A stretch of 64,000 nt of DNA, from the NCBI RefSeq assembly GCF_003667505.1, contig NZ_RCVJ01000161.1, positions 1 through 64,000 on the forward strand, read 5' to 3'. The notes beneath the pieces are model-generated. The model ran no database searches. It was not told the DNA's origin and saw only the letters and a list, made by a program, of their open reading frames with translations. Origin of the DNA: Micromonospora sp. BL4. Lineage in GTDB: Bacteria; Actinomycetota; Actinomycetes; Mycobacteriales; Micromonosporaceae. The translations under genes were made by a program, and so were the position numbers. Of the stretch, positions 38,469 to 46,497 are shown one piece after another. Position 1 is the first letter of the stretch. The number at the start of each line of letters is the position of its first letter.

Positions 38469-38583
38469 GGTTTGCAAACATGTTTGCAAACCGGCACTGC
38501 AGATGACCGGCTCGCGCTGGTGTTCGTCGGCGGCTTGGCTTCAACTACTGCAGTCGGCACTGCAGTAGCGCAGTAGATACTGC
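38469..38583. promoter_or_regulatory. Palindrome cluster (candidate operator array or origin)
   Basis: Three strict dyads lie in ~115 bp. (a) 38469-38492 is a perfect 24-bp palindrome with half GGTTTGCAAACA. (b) 38545-38568 is a perfect inverted repeat, CTACTGCAGT - CGGC - ACTGCAGTAG. (c) 38570-38583 is GCAGTA - GA - TACTGC. CTGCAG sites occur at 38497, 38548, 38560 and 38675. An A+T-rich patch (ttctaaattacttagatttg) lies at ~38613. No gene is supported from 38363 to 38786. Confidence 0.75.
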
Positions 38584-38786
38584 ACGGATGACGTTGTAAG
38601 GTGTAGCAGCGCTTCTAAATTACTTAGATTTGGAAGTTGAGGTGCGTTGAACGTTCGCCGCGTTCGAAACTCAACTGCAGATGTGTTGGTCAAGATTCGA
38701 TGGTCCTGCACCAACACGGAGAACGGACCCCCACCCGTGCCCCGGACAGAGCGAAGGGTGGAGGTCCGTGGGATGGGTCGGCTCGC

Positions 38787-38972
38787 CTAACTGGCGGGTC
38801 GACCCGCTCCCCCGCCTCTGAGCCAATCCATGATCAACCATGTCAAGGTAGGTGCGATGAGCTTGAAGTACCAGCTCAGGCGCTCCATACCAGGCCGAGG
38901 TCGCCAGGCACGGCTCTTCGGGGCTCTGCCTCTAAGCTTCCGAGGCTTCGAGCCCTTTGCGGGTTTGGCCAT
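38787..38972 (-). CDS. 61-aa basic membrane-associated peptide
   Basis: ATG preceded by GGAAGGTGGAG gives AKPAKGSKPRKLRGRAPKSR, a very basic arm, followed by one short hydrophobic helix (YFKLIAPTLTWLIMDWL) and a Gly-rich end. The strong ribosome site and distinct N-basic/TM layout support it. A second candidate frame on the other strand overlaps it but looks less natural. It is oriented towards the palindrome cluster and the transfer operon. Confidence 0.55.
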   Translation of the reverse strand: MAKPAKGSKPRKLRGRAPKSRAWRPRPGMERLSWYFKLIAPTLTWLIMDWLRGGGAGRPAS

Positions 38973-39274
38973 ACTCCACCTTCCCTATGCGGACATGAGT
39001 TCACCGCTTTCAACACTGGTGGTTGAAAGCGAGTCACCGGTTGTGCGCGCACGGTCGGTTGAGTTTGACCTCGCCGAGATCATAGGCACACCGCCGGGGT
39101 TAGTTGCAAGCGAAGTCCGCCAGGTCCCAGCGGGCCAAAAATAATTGCAGGGATTCGCGCAATAAGGACCGCGTCCTTGCTTGACCTTGATTGCGATTGT
39201 ATGTAACGCCTCGGCGCCGGGCCGTCAGTGACCGGGGAAGCGTCAAATCTGACTGGCTGGGTATCGGGGCAGGC
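38973..39274. other. Divergent intergenic region
   Basis: About 300 bp between the 61-aa peptide (minus) and the 147-aa protein (plus). It is relatively A+T-rich for the host (aaaaataattgcaggg; ttgattgcgattgtatgtaa). A weak plus-strand promoter (TTGACC at 39181, 17-base spacer, TAACGC) is possible. No gene is supported. Confidence 0.4.
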
Positions 39275-39718
39275 ATGGCGTACGAGCAGGAGGGCCAGGC
39301 TGTCGATCATGAGCACTCGCGACCGGCGGGTGTGGATGACAAGACCGTCGAGGCCCTGGGTGATTTGAGCAAGGCTCTTGAGACGATCCACCGGGTACGA
39401 GGTCACCTGTACTCGGCGCACCAACTGGTGGGCGGGGCGGATCTCACCCTTGACCGGGTGGTGAAGCTGCTCCGCGAGGCCGGGCACGACGAGACGGCCG
39501 ACCGGGTCGAGCGCGAACTGTTGGGGCGCAACGTGCTACCCGGCCGGTGGACCTTCCAGATCATGGAGGAGTTCGACGATGGCTACTACGCCGCGTTCCA
39601 GGAGATCGAGCGGGATGCGCGGGAGAAGCTAGCCGGCGGCCGACGGCACATCTTCGAGGCGGAGATGAAGGAGCGGCGGCGTACGCACGGGATGCCGGGG
39701 CACGAGGCTACGCCGTAG
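39275..39718 (+). CDS. Hypothetical AICE protein (147 aa)
   Basis: ATG after GGGGCAGGC gives a mostly helical soluble protein (AYEQEGQAVDHEHSRPAGVD; TVEALGDLSKALETIHRVRG; DRVERELLGRNVLPGRWTFQ; EIERDAREKLAGGRRHIFEA). It is one of only two plus-strand genes in element 2. The end overlaps the convergent glycosyltransferase gene by 11 bases. No family recognised. Confidence 0.7.
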   Translation: MAYEQEGQAVDHEHSRPAGVDDKTVEALGDLSKALETIHRVRGHLYSAHQLVGGADLTLDRVVKLLREAGHDETADRVERELLGRNVLPGRWTFQIMEEFDDGYYAAFQEIERDAREKLAGGRRHIFEAEMKERRRTHGMPGHEATP

Positions 39719-40484
39719 CGCCGCCGGCGAAGCCGTTCGGGATCATCGAGGCCAGGGCGTTGGCTCGGGCCTCGATGATCCTCATTCGTGCCTGGTACTC
39801 GGCCGGTTCCCGGTGCGCGGCCTGGCTGGTGACCTGGCCGGGCCACTTGCGGTAGAGCAAGCCGTACTCCCGGGTGAAGTAGCCCGCGGTGACCGCGTTG
39901 GCGGCGAGCAGGAGACCGGTGTCCTCGGAGGCGGGCAGCGCCATCCAGCCGCCCAGGGCGAAGACGAGATCCCGGCGCAGGCACAGGGTCGCCGGGTGCA
40001 CCGATGCCCGGTAGTCGTTGGCCTGCCAGAACGACAGGACCGAACCGCGGTCGATGACCCCGCCAGCCGGGTCCTTGTCCCACCCGGCGGTCGACCCGTC
40101 GGGCAGCAGGTCAAGTACCCGCGAGGTGGTCCAGCCGATCTGCGGGTGCGCGTCGAACGCGGCGATGTCCCGGGCGAGCGCACCGGGTGTCAGCTGGTCG
40201 TCGGCGTCCAGGACCTTGATGAGTTGCCCGGAGACTCGGGAAAGCGCGAGGGTACGGGCGACACCAGGTCCACCGGGACGGCCGGTGCCCAGACTGATCC
40301 GGGGATCGTTGGGAAGCGCGTCGACCAGGGCGCCGGTCTGCCCGTCTTCCTGGACGAGCCATTCCCAGTCCCACCCGGCCGGCATCTCCTGCTTGGCCAG
40401 CGACTCGTAGGCGCCAGCCAGGTACTCGATGCTGGGCGCGTGAACCGGAGTGATGACCGAGACGAGCTGCGTCAAGTTTTCCAC
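39708..40484 (-). CDS. Family 2 glycosyltransferase
   Basis: A 258-aa soluble GT-A fold enzyme. GTG start (VENLTQLVSVITPVHAPSIE) overlapping the GntR gene end by 13 bases. The nucleotide-sugar segment LVSVITPVHAP, the metal-binding DxD as VLDADDQLTPGAL (about residues 91-96) and a downstream SEDTGLLLAANAV (GT2-type ED motif) are visible. There is no membrane helix. Substrate unknown. It is the last gene of a four-gene overlapping operon with a regulator and two DUF6907-like proteins. Confidence 0.85.
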   Translation of the reverse strand: MENLTQLVSVITPVHAPSIEYLAGAYESLAKQEMPAGWDWEWLVQEDGQTGALVDALPNDPRISLGTGRPGGPGVARTLALSRVSGQLIKVLDADDQLTPGALARDIAAFDAHPQIGWTTSRVLDLLPDGSTAGWDKDPAGGVIDRGSVLSFWQANDYRASVHPATLCLRRDLVFALGGWMALPASEDTGLLLAANAVTAGYFTREYGLLYRKWPGQVTSQAAHREPAEYQARMRIIEARANALASMIPNGFAGGATA

Positions 40485-41446
40485 CGCTGGAGTTTGTGGG
40501 AGTAGACAAGCTCGGTCCGGTCCCCCGGCATCACCACGTCGGCGACCTCGACGACTCGGCCCGCGGTGTCGATCGAGGTCTTCCGAACCGTTAGCACCGA
40601 GACCCCAGGGTCGATGTCCAGCAGCTCTGCCTCATCCGGCGACGGCGGACGGGCGCGGATCTCGTCGTCGATCCGGTCCAACTCGATGCCAAGCGTGTAG
40701 AGCTGGTGCTGCGTGCCGCCCGGCCACGGCTCCTTGCCCGCGTCGAGCAGGTCCGGGTTCGCGGCCACAAGGTCGTACGGCAGGTAGGAGTACGACACGG
40801 TCAGCGGCGCGTTCTCGTGCCGCGACGACGTCCAGTAGACCCGGCGCAACAGCGAAGTACCCGGCTCGACCTGCAAGGCCGCCGCCATCTCCGCATCCGC
40901 CTCTACCCGGGAGTACTCGGCGTGGAACTTCAGATCGTCGACGGTCAGGCCGGTGTCGTGCTCGGTAGCGCCAGTCTTCAGCCGCTCGTCCTCGTCGAGC
41001 AGGACGCGATCCTTCTCCCACTGGTACCGCTCGGTGTTGCGACGGCGTACCCGCTGGCGGGGTGCCCGCACGTAGGTGCCGCGCCCCTGCTCCGCGCGGA
41101 CCAGGCCCCATTCGCGGAGCTGCCGGATGGCGTTGCGGACGCTGGTGCGCGACAGGCCCGAGGTGTCGGCCAACTCGGTCTCGCTGGGCATCAGCGTTCC
41201 GGGCGCAAGTTCACCGCTCACGATCTTCGCCCGCAACTCTTCCGCGAGTTGCAGGTAGCGAGGGCGCCAGTCCCGGCCATGCACACCGGTCACCGTACCC
41301 CCTAGACGTTCCAACGTCTGCCAGGTGGTCCCGCCAGCGGGCCGCTCGGGAACGGGAGGCACCGCTACCGCTGCTCGCGGTGGCCGCGCTGGGCGTGGGA
41401 CGGGAGTACGTGGAACGGCTAGGCCCCGACGGCTGTTGGCATTCAC
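40472..41446 (-). CDS. GntR/HutC-family regulator with UTRA domain
   Basis: A 324-aa protein (GTG start with GGGGGAGG and a GTGA overlap with the gene before). After a ~60-residue Pro/Arg-rich extension comes the winged helix (RDWRPRYLQLAEELRAKIVS, PSETELADTSGLSRTSVRNA, LREWGLVRAEQGRGTYVRAP). A UTRA effector domain follows (about 160-320; YWTSSRHENAPLTVSYSYLP, ISPG-like DIDPGVSVLTVRKTS). It belongs to the KorSA/TraR-type repressors of actinomycete elements and is a candidate ligand for the ACTTG-n-CAAGT palindromes. The N-terminal extension could be non-coding if an internal start is used. Confidence 0.88.
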   Translation of the reverse strand: MNANSRRGLAVPRTPVPRPARPPRAAVAVPPVPERPAGGTTWQTLERLGGTVTGVHGRDWRPRYLQLAEELRAKIVSGELAPGTLMPSETELADTSGLSRTSVRNAIRQLREWGLVRAEQGRGTYVRAPRQRVRRRNTERYQWEKDRVLLDEDERLKTGATEHDTGLTVDDLKFHAEYSRVEADAEMAAALQVEPGTSLLRRVYWTSSRHENAPLTVSYSYLPYDLVAANPDLLDAGKEPWPGGTQHQLYTLGIELDRIDDEIRARPPSPDEAELLDIDPGVSVLTVRKTSIDTAGRVVEVADVVMPGDRTELVYSHKLQRWKT

Positions 41447-41787
41447 CGCGCCTCCCCCGCCCGCTCGTCGCTATCTACCGGTGTCAGCATCTCCAGGTGG
41501 GCGTATACCAACTCGTCAATGAGCCGGTCCACCTGCGCGGACGACAGGAGCACGGTCTGCGTCGCGCCATAGCGGGTCGCGTCGAGCTTCACGGCCAGGT
41601 CCCGGCGCGCGAACCGATCAACGACCAGTTGGACGGTGACCCAGCCGGACCGCTCCCGCCCGATCGTGGTGAGTAGCCCGCGGTGCATCGGGTCGTTCGG
41701 CCCGCAGCCCCGACACCAGACAGGGCACACGACCGGTGCGATCGACGACGGCGACGGGCCCTCGGGGATGTCAGCACCCTTACTCAT
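41443..41787 (-). CDS. DUF6907-like protein A
   Basis: A 114-aa protein starting MSKGADIPEGPSPSS (ATG overlapping the upstream gene by eight bases). A Cys/His start (PVVCPVWCRGCGPND, MHRG) is followed by beta strands (WVTVQLVVDRFARRDLAVKL) and a closing helix (LLSSAQVDRLIDELVYAHLE). This layout matches DUF6907 proteins of actinobacterial elements; a metal site is possible. It is paralogous to the next gene upstream. Confidence 0.7.
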   Translation of the reverse strand: MSKGADIPEGPSPSSIAPVVCPVWCRGCGPNDPMHRGLLTTIGRERSGWVTVQLVVDRFARRDLAVKLDATRYGATQTVLLSSAQVDRLIDELVYAHLEMLTPVDSDERAGEAR

Positions 41788-42115
41788 CGCCGGCCCCCTG
41801 TTGCCCGGTGGCCTGTGCAAGCGATCCGCGAAGTTGCTCGACCAGTTGGGCCGCCTGCGGCAAGGACAACTCCGCCCAGGCGTTCCCGGCCCGGCACGTC
41901 ACGTGGACACCGACCATGGGGCCACCCAGAGCCTCACTGCTGATGAGGTACGTGACGACGAGCCCGCCCGCTCGACTGTCGCCCGCCCGCTGCATTGGGC
42001 CGCGATGACGGCGGGCCATATGAGTCATCACCGGCGGCACCAGGTAGCCGCAGCGATCCGGGGCGCACCAATCCGGGTGGCTCGCGACTGCGGCCAGCTT
42101 GTTCGTACGACTCAT
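41780..42115 (-). CDS. DUF6907-like protein B
   Basis: A 111-aa protein from MSRTNKLAAVASHPDWCAPD. It shares the plan of protein A: HPDWCAPDRC with downstream His (THMARRHRG), a strand pair (GLVVTYLISSEALGGPMVGV) and a final helix (LSLPQAAQLVEQLRGSLAQA). The frame is open further upstream to 42316 with another CPAC motif, so a longer form cannot be excluded. It is first in the four-gene operon running to the glycosyltransferase. The 42116-42630 stretch upstream has no other supported gene. Confidence 0.65.
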   Translation of the reverse strand: MSRTNKLAAVASHPDWCAPDRCGYLVPPVMTHMARRHRGPMQRAGDSRAGGLVVTYLISSEALGGPMVGVHVTCRAGNAWAELSLPQAAQLVEQLRGSLAQATGQQGAGDE

Positions 42116-42630
42116 CGCGGCCACCGCCCGCCGTTGCCTCGGAAGAGCTGGGCTCGCGTCATCAAGAGCGCATACCGGAGCGCAGGCAGTTCGCGGGTGG
42201 CGTCCGTCGACCACCGCGGCGAGGAGGTCGTAGATCCTGCGCGTGAACTCGACTGAACGTTGCTGCTGGCACGCCGGGCAGATGGGCGCCTCCGAGACCA
42301 CCAGGACGAGCACCAACGGTGCCGACGTTGAGAGCCGGACATCGCACCTCCACAGGTAGGCGGGGACCGGTGGCCAACCACGGGGGAATGCGGCCGGCCA
42401 CCGGCCCGGATGAAGGCACGGCGCACCGTCCGACGACGCAGACGGGTCGGGTATCGCCGAGCCAACTTGTGCGCGCGGCTACCGCAACCGGTCCGACAAA
42501 ACGCCGCGCATCAGGTGCGACCAAGGTCGGCGCGCGCCCACCGCTGACACGAGCCGTCACCCCGACTGCACACCAAGAAACGTATCTACAAGTGGACGAG
42601 TTGTCTAGGCATCAAACAGCTCACTTGGTT

Positions 42631-42652
42631 GGCACTTGGCAAGACAAGTGCC
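42631..42652 (+). promoter_or_regulatory. Operator palindrome in front of the GntR gene
   Basis: GGCACTTG - GCAAGA - CAAGTGCC is a perfect 8-bp dyad with a six-base centre, ending 15 bases before the GTG of the GntR gene. Its ACTTG...CAAGT half-sites are the same as in the transfer-operon operators at 38310 and 38345. Upstream, TTGTCTAGGC (42601) resembles another half-site. It suggests autoregulation. Confidence 0.78.
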
Positions 42653-42667
42653 AGGTACGGTGAGCAC

Positions 42668-43159
42668 GTGCCCACCCCGCACCACGGACAGCCCCGGTAC
42701 CGCGTCATCGCGGACAAGCTGAGAGAACGCATCGAGAGCGGCGTGATTCCACCCGGAGCCCTCTTGCCAGCCGAGAGCGCACTAACCAGCGAGTTCCGGG
42801 CGAGCCGCGGCACAGTCCGCAAAGCCATAGATGCTCTTCGAAAGGAGGGCCTGGCGCATACCGAGCATGGCAGGGGAACTTTCGTTCGGGCCTACTCCTA
42901 CGATCATGATCCGGATAGGTGCAGCGGCTCAGAAACGAAGCGTCGTGAGGTCGCTGCGGATGCAGAGCTAGCGTCCCTATTCGGCATTGAGGTCGGGGCA
43001 ACCTTGATCGAAGACGAGAGCGTTACACGGAGAGATAGGGGAGTTGAGAGGGTCGCCCGAGTCTATCGGCTCAGATCGACCGACCATTGGAGTGACCACA
43101 ATGAGGTGGGAGCTAGCGACAATTCCTTGATCAGCGAAGGGCTCGCGCAGCAGTCGTAA
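42668..43159 (+). CDS. Small GntR-family repressor
   Basis: A 163-aa protein from GTG at 42668 (VPTPHHGQPRYRVIADKLRE). The winged helix is complete (IESGVIPPGALLPAESALTS, FRASRGTVRKAIDALRKEGL, EHGRGTFVRA). The C-terminal part is short (~85 aa) and contains only the start of a UTRA-like domain (DAELASLFGIEVGATLIEDE), so ligand control may be reduced. It is transcribed away from the DUF6907/GntR operon, and its own promoter region carries the matching palindrome. It is a good candidate for the KorSA-like master repressor. Confidence 0.85.
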   Translation: MPTPHHGQPRYRVIADKLRERIESGVIPPGALLPAESALTSEFRASRGTVRKAIDALRKEGLAHTEHGRGTFVRAYSYDHDPDRCSGSETKRREVAADAELASLFGIEVGATLIEDESVTRRDRGVERVARVYRLRSTDHWSDHNEVGASDNSLISEGLAQQS

Positions 43160-43242
43160 TGCCGGCACACCCTCACGTGGCCCACGCTACGAGTGGCGAC
43201 GCGGCGCCAGCCGCCTGCCAGGTGCAATTCGAGCCCGTTCGC

Positions 43243-44181
43243 TCAAGCGCAGTCTGTGCTCTCCCAACGGATTGCCGTTCCGCTCTTATCTCGTTCCACG
43301 ACAGCGTCGTAACTGGGCCTAGCCTTCGACATTGCATACAACCAGGCAGCATCTCTGTCGGGTTCGGTCTTCAGCGCTCGGCGGGCGTTCTCTTTCTTGC
43401 AGACGTACCGCCTTCCATCGAAGTCGACAAAAACAATGGAAATAGCGTCCGTCAGCTTCGGACGTGAAGCTTGTGCGAAACTAGTGCCGCTGTCGTGAAT
43501 CACACGTGCCGCCCTGCTCGCAAGGAGATCGAATCCAAGAGCAATTGCCTTAGCCTGCTGACAGAAGGTCAGCAACTCGCTTGGCTGAATATTGGAATCT
43601 GCCTTGTGCGCTGCCCGGTTGCGCAGTCTCAGCCCTTGGGCGTATGCGTCCCTGAGAGGCACTCCACCCAGACCTACCCGAGATCCGAGTCTTGTCATTT
43701 CATTCCAGGGATCCGCAGCGTGCAGTGTCCTTAGAATATTGCTCACTTCTTCGGCACCCACGTTTGAACCGTTGTAACCCAATGAGAACTTCGATATGTG
43801 CAGCGGACCGCTGAGAGTGCTCGCCACTTCGGACGCGGCCTGCTGGAGCAGAGGCACCGGGTCATCACCTTGGCGGCTAGCCATCTTCGCGTGAGCGTGA
43901 GCTGCTCGCATGACCTCCTCAGTTGCCGCAAGGATTAAGTCGCGGGGAAGATCGGAAAAAGCGAGCGCGGTTCGGCTGATGTAGCTTAATACCTCTGCCG
44001 ATCGCTCGCGTATAAAGTCTTCGAGCGCACTGAATGTCACGACCATCAAGCCGTTGCGTAGAATTCGAGCTCGGTTGTTGTGGGAGATATCAGTAAGCGA
44101 TTGGTCAATTAGAAGTGATTGGCCAAGTGCATCCTGTACGGCAACGACTCTGTCCAGGAAATTGCGGCGCGTTACCGACAT
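43243..44181 (-). CDS. HEPN-domain protein (MAE_28990/MAE_18760-like), putative RNase
   Basis: A 312-aa soluble protein. An N-terminal helical region (FLDRVVAVQDALGQSLLIDQ; TFSALEDFIRERSAEVLSYI) leads to the HEPN signature RNRAAH (187-192), the RX4H motif that forms a metal-independent RNase site in HEPN dimers. The C-terminal ~70 residues (ISIVFVDFDGRRYVCKKENA) may be a separate domain. Three bases separate its ATG from the DUF262 gene stop, so the two are one unit. HEPN proteins act as toxins or abortive-infection effectors in many defence systems; here that is inferred. Lower G+C than the backbone. Confidence 0.75.
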   Translation of the reverse strand: MSVTRRNFLDRVVAVQDALGQSLLIDQSLTDISHNNRARILRNGLMVVTFSALEDFIRERSAEVLSYISRTALAFSDLPRDLILAATEEVMRAAHAHAKMASRQGDDPVPLLQQAASEVASTLSGPLHISKFSLGYNGSNVGAEEVSNILRTLHAADPWNEMTRLGSRVGLGGVPLRDAYAQGLRLRNRAAHKADSNIQPSELLTFCQQAKAIALGFDLLASRAARVIHDSGTSFAQASRPKLTDAISIVFVDFDGRRYVCKKENARRALKTEPDRDAAWLYAMSKARPSYDAVVERDKSGTAIRWESTDCA

Positions 44182-44184
44182 AAG

Positions 44185-45258
44185 CTATCCAGCCGCCTCG
44201 CGCAGCGCATCCGCCATCTGACTCACTCTGTATCTCACCTTGGACGGTGTATTGGTCGCGACGCGGACCGCATCCTCAAAATTTTCGTCCTCGAAAAGCT
44301 CTCGCGTTACTTGTTCCGCACGCCCCCTCTTGCGTCCCAGTTTTTCAATCACGGCAGCGGGAACAAGGCTGACGGCGATCATCTGACTGTCGTACATCCC
44401 GGCTAGAGCTTGATCTCGCCACGCGCCTCGATCGGGTCGCTTGAACGCATTCACTCCCCAGAGCCGCTCGCACCCGTTTATTGCATTCACGAAGCTAGAT
44501 GATAGGCTCTTCAGCGACTTCGGATCAGGGTCTTGATTCCTCTGCATGTAAACGTCCATGGACCAGCGGAAGTCGCCCGAAAATTGCTGCCAAGCGTCCA
44601 TCAGGGTGAAGTATCTCAAAACATATTCGACATCCAGCATGGCCCTGTAAGCCGGAGACTTTGTATCACGAATCTTCAGCTGGTGGCGAAGGAAGGCATT
44701 CTCGGATAGCTTCACGAGCAGGTCGTTAAGGGTGCCTCGGTATATGACGTTACGAATCTCTTGAGCGTTGAGCGGTTGACCCCCTGAGTTGAGGCGATGG
44801 AAAACCTCATATTTAGTTGCAGGGTCACTTTGACGCAGAAGTGTCACCGCCCGAATATACGGGCGGACAAGAAGTGCGTTCTTGAGCGGGGGTGGAAGGT
44901 CCCGGAATCGGTAACCGTTGAGCTCATCGAACCTGCCGAGCAGCGAGAGTGTTAAGCGGTTTCTCATGAACTCATGAATCGCTGTAAGTCGCTGCTTTCC
45001 GTCAATAACAGAATAGCTTCCGAAATCATCCTCGGCCAGGTACACAGGAGGCACGGGAATGTTAAGCAGGAAAGACTCGATTAGAGCCGACTGTTTAGCG
45101 GGATCCCATCTTTCGCGACGTTGAAATTGAGGGCGCACATCGATAGCTTCACTCTCAACCATCGAGGCCACAGTTTCAAGAGACAGGTCAGAAGCCTGAA
45201 GAACCAGCGCATCTTGCGCCAGTTCGAACCTCCGCGTGACGTCACCGTCAGTGCGCAT
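44185..45258 (-). CDS. DUF262-domain protein (ParB/Srx-like fold)
   Basis: A 357-aa protein. The ATG at 45258 (MRTDGDVTRRFELAQD) has AGGAG five bases upstream, stronger than the further upstream ATGs. DUF262 hallmarks are FQRRERW (45-51) and the nucleotide/phosphate motif SVIDGKQRLTAI (83-94). No DUF1524 HNH nuclease domain follows, so this is not a full GmrSD-type enzyme. The C-terminal half is helical with no motif. DUF262 proteins use a ParB-like fold that can bind or hydrolyse NTPs. Coupled to a HEPN gene, it may sense and the HEPN protein may act. Confidence 0.85.
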   Translation of the reverse strand: MRTDGDVTRRFELAQDALVLQASDLSLETVASMVESEAIDVRPQFQRRERWDPAKQSALIESFLLNIPVPPVYLAEDDFGSYSVIDGKQRLTAIHEFMRNRLTLSLLGRFDELNGYRFRDLPPPLKNALLVRPYIRAVTLLRQSDPATKYEVFHRLNSGGQPLNAQEIRNVIYRGTLNDLLVKLSENAFLRHQLKIRDTKSPAYRAMLDVEYVLRYFTLMDAWQQFSGDFRWSMDVYMQRNQDPDPKSLKSLSSSFVNAINGCERLWGVNAFKRPDRGAWRDQALAGMYDSQMIAVSLVPAAVIEKLGRKRGRAEQVTRELFEDENFEDAVRVATNTPSKVRYRVSQMADALREAAG

Positions 45259-45485
45259 CGTACTCCTATGGACATCGCGCATCAGCATGTTAGACAGACC
45301 ACCGTACCGACGAAGAGTGTCCGAGTCTAGGGTGCGGCGAGTAAGCGGACGGGACGGCAGAGCGCGAGCCGGACGCCGAGCAAAGTCTCGCTGGCTTTGC
45401 GTCAAGGTCGATGGGCGAAGTAGTCATGCAGCGAGCTTGGCCGCCGAACCTAAAGAAGGTGTTGCGCCGCGGGCAGAGACGACTT

Positions 45486-46484
45486 CTACGTTCCCGGGGA
45501 TGTCTCGTAGGGACCAAGAAACCGCTCGCCGTTGAAGTGGATCAAGTGAGTGGGCGCATCCCGGATCCAAACCTCTGTCTCCCAGGCGATGTCGGCGGAT
45601 GCAGCCCGGAAGGTTGCCCTGTCTGGAAAAGCAGTCACGAAGACCAAGCCGGCACGGCATCCCGCAAGCAGCGTGCGCAGCTCGCCAACCCTCTTCGCAT
45701 CCACTGGCCCAACCGACTGGTATGCCTCCACGCACACCAGCCAGTCTCGCTCGATGTCATGCAGGAGAACATCTGGCATCTTGCCGTGCGGGTCAACTTT
45801 GATGCCGAGGTCCGCTAGATACGCATCCTCGTTCACAACCCACTTGGCCCCCGTGTCACCCAGATAGACGACCTTAGCGCCCGGGGTGTAGTAGGCAGCA
45901 AAATCCTCTACGACGGCTGCGATCAAAGCGCTGTGCTTGCCAGCGCTAAGCGTCACCTTGGACTCGTCCGGCAACCGCACCGGAACCCGGTGCCGCTCCC
46001 TTTCTGCTGCCCAACGGTGCCGGAGTGACCCGAGCTCTTGCATGAAGGTGGCTTGAGCAGACGACCAATCAGGCGTGCCGAAGGTCCGTAGCGCAGTAAG
46101 CGCGATCTCCGTCGGACGGTATGAATAGTCGCCGCTGTTCACAGCGCGGTCCGGCGCGTCGCTATTTGCCTCGAGGATGCCCGCAGCCATGAGCTGGTGG
46201 ACGCTCTGCTTGCGGACACTCTCACGGCTATTCGGGGCGTATCGGACAGGGTCCTTCCGGCCCTTCTTGACAAACGGATAGCGCTCTGCCATCCAGGTCA
46301 TGCTCTCGGTGATTCCCCGTGTTGTCTGTCGTGCTGTCGACCAGGGTTCGTCCGGGTCCAGGTCCAGCATGCTCAAGAGCACCAGGGCCGTGCGAACGTT
46401 CTGCTGCTGCGCAGGTAGCCCCAAGTGCTTTAGCGCGGTCCGCGCCTCGTCGACTCGGGCATTTTGCTGATCTCCCACCGACAA
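45486..46484 (-). CDS. BsuBI/PstI-family type II restriction endonuclease
   Basis: About 332 aa from a TTG start with GGAG five bases upstream; a GTG two codons on is also possible. The N-terminal helical domain (RTALVLLSMLDLDPDEPWST; YAPNSRESVRKQSVHQLMAA) and the C-terminal catalytic domain are family-like. The latter contains VVYLGDTGAKWVV, HGKMPDVLLHD (233-243, with Asp238), LVCVEAYQSVGPVDAKR (Glu253, Lys near 264), FVTAFPD and HLIHFNGERFLGPYE. PstI and BsuBI cut CTGCAG, so this enzyme probably does too. It lies 13 bases after the methylase gene. Length matches PstI. Confidence 0.92.
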   Translation of the reverse strand: MSVGDQQNARVDEARTALKHLGLPAQQQNVRTALVLLSMLDLDPDEPWSTARQTTRGITESMTWMAERYPFVKKGRKDPVRYAPNSRESVRKQSVHQLMAAGILEANSDAPDRAVNSGDYSYRPTEIALTALRTFGTPDWSSAQATFMQELGSLRHRWAAERERHRVPVRLPDESKVTLSAGKHSALIAAVVEDFAAYYTPGAKVVYLGDTGAKWVVNEDAYLADLGIKVDPHGKMPDVLLHDIERDWLVCVEAYQSVGPVDAKRVGELRTLLAGCRAGLVFVTAFPDRATFRAASADIAWETEVWIRDAPTHLIHFNGERFLGPYETSPGT

Positions 46485-46497
46485 AAGAACTCCAAGA

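Noticed and set aside
38359..38544. 61-codon minus-strand frame over the palindrome cluster
   Set aside because: Residues are dominated by translated palindromes, there is no ribosome site, and the region has a better explanation as regulatory DNA.
38830..39144. 104-codon plus-strand frame opposite the 61-aa basic peptide
   Set aside because: Weaker start signal and less natural composition than the minus-strand frame it overlaps; kept out for lack of support.
42112..42465. Frame of 117 codons upstream of the DUF6907-like gene B
   Set aside because: It is Arg/Ser-rich with no family resemblance and competes with an alternative longer frame of the DUF6907-like gene; only its four-base overlap argues for it.
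44185..45258. DUF262 gene as a GmrSD-type modification-dependent restriction enzyme
   Set aside because: No DUF1524 HNH motif follows in the protein or in the next gene; the neighbour is a HEPN protein instead.
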